From Caenorhabditis elegans (taxonomy: Eukaryota > Nematoda > Chromadorea > Rhabditida > Rhabditidae): 64,000 nucleotides of DNA. Each line of letters starts with the position of its first letter. The stretch's first letter is position 1. This document shows positions 21,515 to 32,726 of this stretch, piece after piece. The translations under genes and the position numbers were made by a program. The notes beneath the pieces were generated by a model, which was not told the DNA's origin, searched no databases, and saw only the letters and a list, made by a program, of their open reading frames with translations. Where the stretch lies: the NCBI RefSeq assembly GCF_000002985.6, contig NC_003283.11, forward strand, positions 16,369,501 through 16,433,500. The letters run 5' to 3'.

Positions 21515-22859
21515 ATGTCGGTGCTCGAAGGAATCAACTCTAAAGCCCTGAAAACAGGTAATGCAGGAAAAAACCTTAAATTTAAAAAAATTGGTTTTTT
21601 TTATTCAGTTTTTTGGAAGTTCTTTTGAAGTTCAGTTTTTGTTTCAAAAAAAAAATTAATTTTTTTAGAATTTAGAATTATGCTAAAATAAAATACCAAA
21701 AAATAAGCAAACAAAAAATTTCAATAAATTTCAATTACAATACATGTATTTTTAGAAACTTCCAGAAACATTTACAAAGTTCATACATTTTTTATTTTGA
21801 GAGAATTCCCAAAATATATAAAAAAAAACTCCTGAAAATTCCAAACTTATTCTGAAAAAATCCAAAATATTTTTTAGAATAAATAATTCAAAAAATTCCA
21901 AAACTTTCTGAGAAAATTCTATAAAATTTCACCATATTGCATTATTTTTCTTTCTGCTGGTGCATTGTAAATGCAATTTTGGAGGGCTTAAAGATTGATA
22001 CCAAATTTTAATAAAAAAATATCCCATCCAAGGAAAATTTTATTGTTTCAAATTACTAATAAAATTAATTTTCAACACTTTCAGGTGACTTGCCGCCACC
22101 TTCTCCATCCCCCAACACTTTCCGCATTTATAGCATGCGCTTCTGCCCTGCTGCTCAGCGAGCTCTGATCTACGCGTCCGTTAAGAAAATCCCAAGTGAA
22201 GTGATTAACATCAACCTCCAACAAAAACCCGATTGGTATTTCACCAAGAATTACAAGGGACAAGTCCCAACTTTGGAGCATGCGGAGGGGAAGAAGCTGG
22301 TTATAGAATCAGCTGTGATTCCTGAGTACTTGGATGATATTTTCCCAGAGACAAAAATTCTACCCAGTGATCCGTATGAAAAAGTTCAGCAGAAGTTGCT
22401 GTTGGAAAGGCTCAGTGATCAGCTGACTCCGGCGTTTGGAAGAGTTTTTAGAGCTATTAAAAACCCGGAAGAGTTGAAAGAGAAGTTTGAAAGTATCCTG
22501 AAAGCGTTTGAAGAAGCAGAAAGTCTACTGGAAGGAGCTTTTTATTCAGGTAAAAAATTTAACTTGAATCAAATCCCCTCAAAATCTACTAATATTTTTC
22601 AGGAACATCTTCACCTGGCTTCGTCGACTACCTGATCTACCCTAGCTTTCAACGTGTCTATTGGCTAACATTCCTTCTTGAGATCTTCCCACTTCCATCG
22701 GACAACTTTCCAGGACCGGGCTATCCAAAATTATCTCAATGGTTCAAGGCAATTACGGCAATCCCAGAAGTTGCGGCTGCAAGTCAATCAACGGAAAATG
22801 GCGTGGGATCTTGTAAAGAATATATGAAGGGATTGCCATATTTTGATTATGGCTTGTAA
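21515..22859 (+). CDS. gsto-3: Glutathione S-transferase, omega class
   Basis: Exons 21515-21557, 22085-22549 and 22603-22859 give 254 aa. The first exon (MSVLEGINSKALKT) joins in phase to GDLPPPSPSPNTFRIYSMRF, which explains why the long frame of exon 2 lacks its own ATG. The thioredoxin-like domain follows with the omega active site RFCPAAQR, whose Cys forms the mixed disulfide with glutathione. The cis-Pro block is GQVPTLEH and the helical C-terminal domain ends near residue 250. Omega GSTs carry out thiol transfer and dehydroascorbate reduction in the cytosol. AATAAA lies at 22895. The symbol rests on my memory that the chromosome V omega GST is gsto-3; the family call itself is firm. Confidence 0.85.
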
Positions 22860-22981
22860 TATGTTAAAATGAACATGTTTTGTTTCATGGCACCAATAAA
22901 TAAAATAGAATACCCATTTTTAGACACAAATTCTGAGAATGTAAAAAATAGAAATTTACAGCAAAATCACAATAAATATTT

Positions 22982-24328
22982 TCAAATTATCATTCTGGAA
23001 GCCCAACTGTCATAAATCCTTCGAACTGGGCTCGAGTTGCATGCTAAAAACTTTCGAATCGCATCTCGAATAAAATAAATTTGTACAAGTGGATCAAGGA
23101 TACACGGAATTGTTCCCAGCACTGTTATTGTGTATTGAGAAATTAGAAATTGTTCTCCTGTAATGTTTTTTTAAAATAAAATGAAGCTGTTAGTTCGAGC
23201 TAGATTACCTGTGTACTTGATCATGAAATATATAGCTGTCAGTGGTATGTAGCGTAGCATGGGTAGAAGGATTTGAAAATTCAAGCCCTGAAACAAAAAA
23301 ATCTTACATTTTTCCGCCGATAAACATGGTCCGACAGCTGCCGGGTTCACGGTGTAGCGGGGGTTCAAAGTGTAGCCGCGGAACCCGGGAGATGTCGGAC
23401 CATACTTATCAGTCACAATATAACTTTACTACCTTTATCAACGTCTGAAGCATCGCTCGCGTTGCATCCGACGTGTTTGGTGACATGTGTGATTTCAACA
23501 TTTTCATCGCCTTATGCTTCCAATAAGTACCAATTAGTGGATAATACATCGAGATCAGTGACAAACTCATTGCAGCTTTATCAAGAAGTTCTTTCTGAGC
23601 TTGGCTGAATCCCCCAAACGTTAAATAAGGTGTGTAGTCAAAATTAGGGTGGAGGGATAAAGTTTCCATGCTGACTTCTAGGTGCCTTTGCGGTGAAGTT
23701 ATTATTACTATCTGAGACAAGTGACAATTTGGGTCTTAACAGGAAATTGCTTTACCAAGTAGATCAATGGACACAAATAATGCCACATGAATACCAACGT
23801 CCACAATCGAACCTTCTTCGCGTCGAGATACTTGAGACACAGAGTACGGTAGTACATTGTGTGTAGGTTGATCAAATTCACAACTATTCCAAAAGCCTGA
23901 ACTCTTGTTTTATGATTATTTTCTTTGGATTATAATATCTAAGAAAAATCTACCGTATAAAGGTTATAACAATAAAAGCAGAATGTGGGGCCAATGTATT
24001 TGCAGAATCCATCACAGAGAAGCGCCATGGAGTGTGTATTGTCTATGTTTCTGGAAATACATATCTATGGGTTTTAAGGTAGGTAGGCGGTAGGCGTCCA
24101 CAATAAAATAGGCATCTCGCACTGAACAATTTACCTAGTCTGTGTTGCAAACGCCATTGTCATCGCGATCAGCATCGCAGTACAGGAAGGGTATAAGAAG
24201 TACTTCACTGTTTGTAAAGTCTTCCCCGTAAAGTTATAGATTAAGATATACATTGTAATGTACAACATCAAGCATATCATGTAAACCAACTGCCAGTAGT
24301 AACGAAAGAAATATTGGAAGAAGTCCAT
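22982..24328 (-). pseudogene. srd chemoreceptor with 2-nt insertion
   Basis: Six exons: 24135-24328, 23954-24050, 23756-23898, 23433-23711, 23209-23287 and 22982-23157. Features include MDFFQYFFRYYWQ at the start and GFCKYIGPTFCFYCYN in TM3. Then come INLHTMYYRTL, the long loop HPNFDYTPYLTFGG, GLNFQILLPMLRYIPLTAIY in TM6 and DPLVQIYFIRDAIRKF at the end. These fit the srd class. Exon 3 is 143 nt where 141 is needed: after AFGIVV the frame meets TGA, and the correct frame resumes NLINLHTMYY two bases later, within gttgtgtgaat. An extra TG in that short run explains it. The whole would otherwise encode 321 aa. An upstream in-frame ATG at 24400 is an alternative start. Confidence 0.75.
23326..23403. 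mobile_element. 78-bp palindromic element with ATGGTCCGAC ends
   Basis: ATGGTCCGAC at the left and GTCGGACCAT at the right are perfect inverses, and the inner parts (ccgggttc and gaacccggg) also pair. It lies in an intron of the srd pseudogene. A related, less perfect copy is at about 45970-46056. Confidence 0.8.
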
Positions 24329-24577
24329 GATGTCGAATGGAGAAGAAATAAAGGTGAAGATATCAGAAAATGTTAGCCTACAATTAGTCTGGTAAGGCAT
24401 TTAGGATAACATTTCATTAATTCTCCAATATGTCTGTTCTTTTTGGACCGGGAACTTGAATTTGCAGGTTTTCATGTTTTGATCGGGGGTAATGTAAGTA
24501 GGTAAGAAGGCATTAGAAATTTGAAAAATATTTTATTTATAACCCGAATTTTTCGATCTAAATTTAGATTTTTTCTT

Positions 24578-25566
24578 TCAGTTGACAGTCAACCATCCTT
24601 TTGACTTTTGCTGCTTTCTTGCGACAAAATGTTCTTCGAGATTGTAGAACCCGATAGTTTTCGATGGATTATTGACTTCCGGAGAAATATTTTCCTTTGC
24701 AAAGTCTTCCTTTCCATGTTCAACTTCTTTCATTTCATACTGTAACACAGTCAAATCTCTGGGAACATTCCCAATAGAATCACGATCTGAAAATTATATT
24801 TTTTGATATTTTAATTTGAAAATTGTTCATACTACTAAACTGAACTACTAAACTGAACTACAGTGAACTACTAAATGTGAACTTACATCGATAGCTAAGG
24901 TCTCTAGTGCATTTTTTGTCAAACACCTTTTTGTGGTTTACTGGAATTCGGACAATGTGGTAGCCAATCACTTTTTCGTATTTTTTGGCAGTTGCCATCT
25001 GGGCAGAGTTGACTGGGTTTGAGTGGTAAATGCAGTTATTGAGAAGGTCGTTTTGAAGACACCCTATAAATATTTATAAATATTAAATTGATCAGTTTAA
25101 AATTGGAGAACCGAAGTCTGAGATTTTCATTTTTAGACCCAAAAAAGTTGATTGTAAGCCTATTTTCCAAAATTTTGAACTGCCATCACTTTTATTGCAA
25201 AAGTTTCAAAACGTCTTATTTCAAAATTCCGAAGGTTTCGGTCATTTTTGGTTTAAAAATGCAACCGCCTGGTCTGAAAAACTTATATAACTACTTACAC
25301 CAAGAATCTTGTAAATCTGGGATTTCTCTATCGATAATCACAGATTTAGTGGAAGTACCTTCAGTAGAGGAGTTCAGAGATTCCTCATTAATCTCCCATC
25401 GTTTCTTCTTGTTAAGTGAGTATACTACGAATGGTTCAAAATCCTTGGATGAAGCATCATCATTTTCAAAATGCTCGATTTTTACTATGGCTGCATATGT
25501 GGGAGCCTTTTTGATATAACAATCCATAAGGCGATTTCTAGCGTGGTCCTTGGCGTCTTTTTTCAT
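24578..25566 (-). CDS. Hypothetical 217-aa protein, no family recognised
   Basis: Exons 25299-25566, 24887-25063 and 24578-24786 join in frame (phase 1 at both introns) from MKKDAKDHARNRL to GWLTVN. The protein is hydrophilic and Lys/Glu-rich, with no signal peptide and no membrane segment. It has a few regular hydrophobic stretches (YAAIVKIEHF, KVIGYHIVRIPV). No catalytic motif, zinc-binding pattern or repeat is evident. It lies head-to-tail downstream of nothing obvious and is followed, on the same strand, by the srd pseudogene. Splice sites are good (gtaagt, tttcag), which supports a real gene, but I cannot suggest a function. Confidence 0.65.
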
Positions 25567-26905
25567 TTTGGTAGTCTATAAGTTGGAAGGTTATTGGTTT
25601 CAGAATACAGGTGAATATTTGAAAAAAAAAAGTTCAAAGGAACTATAAAATTGGTTAAAAATTGAATTGATCTGAAAGGAAAAATTACTTGGTGAGTACG
25701 GCATAAAATTATTTATACCAAAATTTGTAGTTCAACAGTTCAAGAAATTGAAAAGATAACGATTAAAGGTGTTACTCATGCCTCTCAAAAAGACGTCACT
25801 ATTTGCGAGAGAGAGAGGTTAGAGAACGCAAACAAATGGGAGGAAAAGATGTGGATTTCGCAATATTTCGCAATTTTATTAAAATTGTAATATTAACAAG
25901 TAAGCAAAAAGTAAAACAAAATAAATGAAATTTTTTAAAAATATTAATTTTCAAATTAGCGCCACGGGGTTCTGGCATTTCTCATTGAATTTTCGCGCTC
26001 CATTGACAATTGTCTGCCGGACAGCGCGTGGAAAAGTGTCGTGTACTCCACACGAACAAATAAATCAGTTTTACAACTAAAAACGAGCCGCGACGCGACA
26101 CGCAACGCGCCGTAAATCTACACAAAATCTCTCCGACCCAAAATGGCATAGTTCGGCAAACTCTGCCATTTCGATTTATGAGGGAAGCCAGAAATCCGTG
26201 AATTAGCCACGACCTTTCTTAATTTCAAAAAAAAAAGATATCACTTATTTTTTTTACTGAAAAAAAAAAAAAAAAACTTTTTGATAACTGTAAAATCATT
26301 TTTGAATAGATTTTTGGTTTTCTATTTTTTTTTTCATCCAAACCACGCTAAAAATCAAATAAGATTAAGCGATTGGAATCTACGAAATAAACCGTATAAA
26401 GAAGAGAATTTGAAGATTCCAATCTTTTCCGTATCGAGTGGATTTTGGTTCGGGGAAAAAGGTGCTGGGGAAAAGGTTACACTTAGGTTTAGGCTTAAGC
26501 TTACGCTTAAGCTCAGGATTAGGCATAGTCTTAGGCTCAGACTGTCCACAAAAATATCAAGCTGTAATAAAAGTTTGGTGAGATGTCGCACTTCGAAGTT
26601 GGCCTAATTTTTTTTATAGTTTTTCGTTATTTCATGGATATCTTTTTTTCACACACTGGAGCAGTTTTTACATTGGCCGATTATGTTTTCCTTCACGGTC
26701 ATAGTCCATGTCCGACGTCATCAAACCGTTGCAAATATCCAACAAAATCAATAAAATGTGTATCGCCAAGCCTCCTGCCTCGCTCCGAAGAAATCCGGAA
26801 AAAGATACCTATCTGAAGATTGCAACGGCTTATAAGAGGGGCGAATGAAGTGCTTTCCAATTTTTCGGCAGTTTATAATTTATCAAATAAAATACACTAA
26901 TAAAA
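25567..26905. other. Intergenic, repeat-containing
   Basis: 25,970-26,160 is a relatively GC-rich block (gccggacagcgcg, cgacgcgacacgcaacgcg) with gtcgtgtactccacacg. 26,229-26,278 is poly-A/T rich. A degenerate telomere-like run is at 26481-26550. The frame at 26583-26816 has no family similarity and is not called. Confidence 0.4.
26481..26550. repeat. Degenerate interstitial TTAGGC repeats
   Basis: acttaggtttaggcttaagc, gctcaggattaggcat and cttaggctcag are imperfect units of TTAGGC, the nematode telomere repeat. Similar runs occur at 39154-39208 and 40061-40105. Confidence 0.65.
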
Positions 26906-29002
26906 ATGGAATATTATAGATTCCCGAGTGCTAGTGAGTTCCTTTCGTAAATGTTTCATTTCTAACATTATTTTTTGATTGCCAGAACGTCAACTATCCC
27001 GTCTCAGTCTTAAAAATGTGTTACTGGTTTTAATAACTATTACATTGACGTGGATCGTCATAAAATTTAGTAGCAGTCAGGCGGAAGTTTTTGAAGATGA
27101 CGCTGATATTGATAGTGATAAGGAAGCTTCTCCAATTTTCAAAGCGTTTTATAAATGTGTGAGGCCGAAATTGGAACCGTTTAGAGGACGGCACAACGAT
27201 GTAAGTCTTACAATGCCTCAAGGAGACCTACGCCTGCCTACTGTCCAAGTAATAACAAAATTTGACAGCACTTTTAGCTCACTTATATGGTAGAGAGTCG
27301 AGACGAATAGATAAAGGTACTGTGGGGTAGGAAAATGTAGGGTCGGGTGAAAAAAGTTTACCGCGTGTGAAAATGCTTATGAACTCTGTGATATCATCTA
27401 TAGAGCCTATAGGCACGTAGGCATAAATATTTACCTACCTAGGAAGGCCACCAACAATTGTTTCTTTCAGTTTTGGTTCAAATTCGCCGAAGTCACAGCA
27501 GATTGTGATGAGCTCAAAGAATACAAAGCACTGGAAATTATGCCATCAATGAATAAGGATGAGACCAAATATTTCGCCTATCCGAAAAAGGTTTTTTCTA
27601 TTTTTTTTAAATTGATCTTTATTTCTGAACAACCCCAATTTTAGGACGAAAACCTCACAATGATAACGTTGGGTATCGGGCGTGACGTGGCAGCTGAAAT
27701 CGGGTTGAAGAGGGTACTATCAGGCTATTGTAAACGTTAATATCTTGAAAAATTTCAGCTTTACAGGAAAATAAACTTTTATGGAGCTGATCCAAGTTCG
27801 GAATATAACAAGGATTTGTACGAGAAAGATTTGAAAGGGAAATATTATCAATATGCAGTTAGTGATAGGAATTCGATGGGGATGTCAGCGGTTTTGGGAG
27901 GTATGTGAAAAAATCGCAAAAAAAAACTTCCAATTTTCGATTTTTTTTTCTGAGACGTTTTGAAACTCTTTTAAAAAATTAAATTTTAAAAAAAGAAAAG
28001 AAACATCCTGAAAAAAAGTTTTTAAACTACTTTAAAAATAATTGTTTTTTTATTTAAATAAAATGTTAACTTCCTCCAAAGAACGTCCAAATATAGAAAA
28101 ACTCCAAATTATAAAAAGTTTTTTTCCTCGTATTTCCAAAAATTGAAAAAATTTATTTTTATGCTTTTCAGAAAACATTTGAATATTTTTCAAAAAATAT
28201 AATTTCTTTTAAATTTCCCATGGTTTAAATTTTTTTAAATTAGATTTTTCAGAAATTGAAAAAAAATACTTTTCGCGAATTTTTGATTAATTTTTTTTTT
28301 CTGAGAAAGGTTTTGAAAATCTAAAAAATAAAAAAAAAACTTCCTGAAAAACTTCGAAAATTTGAGAAATACAAATTGTCTATTTATTTATTTTTTTTTA
28401 AATTTCCTCCGAAAAAACGTCTAAGAGAGACAGGAAAAATCAACATTTTAAAAATTTAAGGCTTAAAAAATATTTGAAAAAAACTGAAAAATTTACTTCG
28501 ATTTTTTTTCTGCAAAATATTATTTTTAATCTAAAAAATCATTCTTAAAAATTGTATTTTTATCGAATTTTTTTTATTTCCACCGAAAAAAATATCTGAA
28601 AAACCACCCGTTTTTCCAGATAATGGCTACAAAGACCAAGTCACCCAGCACATATCTGCCAGTCAATTTTTCAAAAATATTATCCAAAAAGACCGAATCG
28701 ACGTTCTCTGGATTGATATCGAAGGAAATGAGTACTCGGTTTTAAGTCAAATTCACCGAAATGGACCACTTGACACAGATGGTGTGAAGATCTGTCAAAT
28801 GAACGTAGAGATGCATCAATTCCCGACGTGGTGGCCTTCTGGTGAAATGAAAAAGTTTCATGATTTTGTGTGGAAGGTGCTCAGAGACAGGCGCTACATA
28901 ATTTTGAAGCCATTTTTTGTGATCTACGAACATTTCCGATTTATTCGACTTTTCATTGTGAATGTTGCCGATAAGGAGTGCACTGATTTGTATTTGAAAT
29001 AA
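26906..29002 (+). CDS. FkbM-type methyltransferase-like protein (type II membrane)
   Basis: Six exons: 26906-26933, 26986-27200, 27471-27590, 27645-27713, 27759-27900 and 28620-29002, giving 318 aa. The start MEYYRFPSA joins in phase to KRQLSRLSLK. A single N-terminal membrane anchor follows (VLLVLITITLTWIVIKF), so the bulk should lie in the ER/Golgi lumen or outside the cell. The C-terminal half shows the FkbM/Methyltransf_21 pattern: LTMITLGIGRDVAAEIGL, NFYGADPS, and IDVLWIDIEGNEYSVL, with a long tail KICQMNVEMHQFP. The family acts on small molecules or sugars in bacteria; in nematodes it is expanded and its substrate is unknown. The 719-nt fifth intron is almost pure AT homopolymer runs. 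Confidence 0.75.
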
Positions 29003-30187
29003 TTTTTATTTGAAAAAAAAATAGTTTGTGATCTCAAAGTTTTTTAAAAATAAAATAACAAGATATGTAGTTTATGTTAACAAATTTGCACCTGCTGTCT
29101 TGAGGAATAAAATTGATTTAACATGAGTTTTTGCTCAGTTTTGTTCAAAAAACGTCTCCTTTTTTAAACTTGAGAGCGTTTTTTATAAATATGTTCTATG
29201 TAGGCGCAAAAAACCTGCCAGCCTACCTACAAGGCAATCATCTAGCTTCACAAAAACAAAATTTTCAATTCCGGCAATTTTCTGGTTAGCCGATTTGGCG
29301 GAAATTTTCATTTTAGGCAAATTTGCCGATTCGCCATTTGCCGGATATGAGATTTGCCGGAAATGTTTAGAGGACTTTTTTTATAAGACGAAAACACTTA
29401 AAACTGTGCCTTTTTGAAATTTTTATCCCGTTTTCTTCTGATTTTTTCATAGAATTTGCTTACTTTTCAAAACATATGTAGGAAAATTCGTAGGATGTGT
29501 ACAATTTTGCCGATAAAAATTTAAATTTTAAAATTTCCAAAAAAAAGGGCAAAATACCGCAATTTGCCAAAAAAGTTCGGCAATTGCCGCTTTTCCAGAA
29601 AGTTCGGCAAATCGGCGGTTTGCCGATTTGCCGGAATTTTTCAACTCCGGCAATTTGCCGAAAATGTTATAATGGTTTTTATGGTTAATTTTTTTTTGTG
29701 AAAAAACATGTTTTAAAAAAAAAAAAATTTTCACCGTATTCAAAAAATTCAAAAAAAAAAAAAAAACAAAATTTTACAAAACCTTTCAGAACATTTTTTT
29801 ATTCTACATAAACCAATTAAAAAATCATCGAAAACCTTCAAAACCACTTAATTTTATCATTGTGAAAACTTTTTTAAGCGTTTTAAAAAATGCTCTGAAA
29901 ATAACAACTGGAATTTTTCCTAGTCCAAAAGCCCCCTATCGCTAATTTTTTGTAGGGGGCTAACTTAAAGTTCATCTTTCAAATGTCAATGTGTTTGTCC
30001 AAAAAGTCAAAATTAAGCTCAAAGTCTCTTCATGACTAGCTGAGCCCGTGCCGAGAAATTGAGTATCACCTGCCTTCTAATTTCAGGTTTTTGGCAAGCT
30101 CTTATTATTATTTCCACCTTCGCTTTGAATAAATTTCCCTCACAATCAGCCCTATTGATTTTTCAGGCAATTTTCAGCAATTTCTTA
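29003..30187. other. Intergenic between methyltransferase-like and sre genes
   Basis: It holds a TTGCCGG-type repeat block (29268-29665, separate entry), a taggcgcaaaaaacctgcc repeat near 29203, and long poly-A tracts at 29710-29765. An open frame upstream of the sre start (30059-30187) is not supported as coding. Confidence 0.4.
29268..29665. repeat. TTTGCCGATTTGCCGG-type repeat block
   Basis: Words such as ccggcaatttgccg, atttgccgattcgccat and ggtttgccgatttgccgg recur in both orientations over 400 bp. The same vocabulary is at 12418-12480 and 61320-61600. Confidence 0.7.
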
Positions 30188-32125
30188 ATGAATCTCCTCT
30201 TATGGAATTCCGTTGATATATGGGTGCCCAGCTACGTATTCAATGATGATTCGTTTCTCACTTGGTGGAATATTCCTTATTTTCTTTTCATTTTCTTTTC
30301 AATGGTGACATGCTCTTGGCTCTCTTTTTATATGACCATTGTAATGTGGAAAGTGAAGAAATTTCATGGAAATGCCACGTATATTCTATCTTGTATGTAT
30401 ATTTCTTGGTTCGAGTGCTTGTTGGGAACCCTGGTGATTTTGCCTTATAAGTATGGAATTATCAATTTGGCAGGTAGGTTTTAGAGTGGGATCTGGTTAC
30501 GAAAATTCGAAAAAAAACCTTGTACTGTGATGCAAGTGTGCTCTATCAAATTGAAAACGGGGGAGGGGGGAGAGGGGTATGTTGTTTTAGAAAACATGTG
30601 GTGTCAGAGTGTCTAATTTCGGTTTGATCTAGGTAGATCTACAAAAATGCGGGAGTTGAGGCGCTGGGTTTTCAACTGATTTTGCGTAGTTAACAACGTG
30701 CTGACATCACATTTTTTTGGACAAAAAATTCCCGCATTTTTTGTAGATCAAACCGTAATGGGACAGCCTGACACCACGTGGTTCTAAAGAAATGGAGCGC
30801 AACATTGAGAACGAACACCATTTTTCCCTGACCTGGAAAAATAGTGCCCCCGATTTTTCAGAGCCCGATCAAACATTCGAAGGATTTGAGGACACCTCGA
30901 ATTATCTGAAAATCGATTCTCTCAGCTGGAAATGTGTTCCTTTACTGATAGCGACTTTTATGGAATGGCACTACGTCGGAATTGTTAATAGCTCGTTCTC
31001 TTGTTTTTTAATTGAGCGAACTTTCGCCACAGTTTTATTTAGGTGAGACACCCATGTCACTGAGCTCGTTTTCCGTTTGACCTCCAGAAATCGCGGCAAA
31101 TTTGTACGATTGGTGACGTCATGTGCTTCCAGAAAAAACTGATGAGGAGTGACGTCACGAGAACCCCTCATTTTTTGAACTCCCAAAAGTGAGAGAGTCG
31201 TCACACGAATGTTTGAAATTCCTGTGAAATTTCCCACTGGCGTGTAAGTTTCCCGCAATTTTCGGAGGTCAAACGTACTGGGGAGTGACGTCACATATGC
31301 TCCAACCTACATCCGTTCCTTAACCCAAATATTTATAGTGACTATGAATCCATATACCGGAAGAAACTCTCCATATTCCTAATCATATATCACCAGGCGT
31401 ATGCAATTTTCCTGGCACTTGTGATGCTTTTCCATGTTTTCCCATTGAGAAATCTTCTGGGAATGAACGCATGCGGCCTATTATTTGTGATTCCGGTAGG
31501 TATAGGCAGGCATTTTCAGCGGTATGCCTGATGTTTTTCAGCACCTATTTTTTCTTCGGTATTACAACTTAAAGGCTCGGAATAATATGCGATTGGCGAG
31601 GAATATCACGAAAAACTCATTGGCGGCGAAGTTTCAGACCGAGGAGAACCTTCGGTCTATTTCGGTGAGCCGCTCAGGGGCCTGTGGCCGCGAAATGGGA
31701 AAACTCGGCCACGGAGTTTTTTCGCTGCCACGGAGCAAAAACCCAAGCTTGTAGGTTGAATAAATATTTATTTTCAGTTAGCATTCCGAATTTATATTAT
31801 CATGATAATATTTGATATTGTTTTCCTAATCAATATCTACCTCGGGATTTTGAAAGTTTCGGGTGCAAAATATTATTCTCAAGCGGCGGAGCACATTATT
31901 TTCTTGTAGGTTTATTCTTAATTTAAAGAATTCAAACTAATTTTCAGTGGTCCATTATTCCTGGTTCCGGCTATTGTATCAAGTGTGCAAGATTGGAGAA
32001 AACAGTTTTTATTTTACATTCCTATCAATAGAGTTCAGCCAGAGGAGTCGAAATATGAATTAGCTGCTACTCCCGAGCAATCTGCAGCAATTCATTTTAA
32101 GCAATTGCAGAATTTATGGGTTTAA
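30188..32125 (+). CDS. Seven-TM chemoreceptor, class E (sre)
   Basis: Exons 30188-30473, 30862-31042, 31339-31495, 31542-31664, 31778-31905 and 31948-32125 give 350 aa in frame. The start MNLLLWNSVDIWVPSYVFND at 30188 fits the short sre N-terminus; the frame open further upstream has no ATG. Family marks are the TM3 end SCFLIERTFATVLF followed by SDYESIYRKK across a splice junction. They continue with the intracellular loop NNMRLARNITKNSLAAKFQ and EENLRSISL, and a late GPLFLVPAIVSSVQDWRKQF. It is presumably a chemosensory receptor. Introns 1 and 2 contain repeat elements. The gene looks undamaged. Confidence 0.75.
30596..30780. mobile_element. CACGTG-family inverted-repeat element, copy 3 (inverted)
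   Basis: It starts catgtggtgtcagagtgtct and ends ggacagcctgacaccacgtg, with tttgatctaggtagatctac and gtagatcaaaccgtaatggg inside and the core aacaacgtgctgacatcac in inverse order. It lies in intron 1 of the sre gene. Confidence 0.75.
31074..31275. mobile_element. Palindromic element in sre intron 2
   Basis: cgtttgacctccagaaatcg at 31074 and ccgcaattttcggaggtcaa(acg) ending at 31275 are inverse copies with few mismatches, and tgacgtcac words lie inside and just outside. The whole is within sre intron 2. Confidence 0.6.
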
Positions 32126-32726
32126 AATGCTTTTAAAACAATAAATTGATACATTTTTAATTATCGGGTTTCGTATTTAAATTCAAGATTTTCGCGCGTT
32201 TTTCTCTGGTGGCCGCGGCCGAGGTTTCTCCGCGCTCGGACTCCTCTCGGAGGAGTATTTCGCTGCGAATTTCGAATTAATTTATTTTTTCCAACACGAT
32301 TTTTCCTATAGTTTTGGATGTTTTTTTCACTTTTTTTGCATTTTAATTGCTTTATAACAATTTACTTTTAATAATATAGTAAATTTTCAGAAATCCGATG
32401 TCAATATCACCTCGACAATAACCGGATTGTTTTCATAGTTTATTAAAGTGAGATGATTTACAACTTGTGTTTTTTCGGTTGTTTCACATCAATAATTAGC
32501 GAAAACAGGCGGTATTCTTTGATTATCCGACTCTATAATCCCAACAGCCAGTTGCACCCTCACCAAACACACACACACCGCAACAGGGAAGAGGTGTCGG
32601 CTCTCTTTGATCCGCCTTCTTACAAGCGGCGACACTGTCTGTCTACGCGCGGTCATTATCGATTTTTCGGGGGCACAATAATATATTTTTTTTTGAATAT
32701 AATTGTATAATTTTTTCGATTTTAGA
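32126..32726. other. Intergenic, upstream of bZIP-like gene
   Basis: tttctccgcgctcggactcc with tctcggaggag near 32225 is a small GC-rich block resembling the gtgtactcctcgaggag repeats. The acceptor-like tttcgattttag ends at 32725, directly before the next ATG, and may be a trans-splice site. Confidence 0.4.

Noticed and set aside
26583-26816. 77-aa plus-strand frame
   Set aside because: No splice sites, no family match and position in a repeat-rich intergenic region.
30059-30187. N-terminal extension of the sre gene
   Set aside because: The upstream frame has no ATG, and the family N-terminus aligns with the ATG at 30188.
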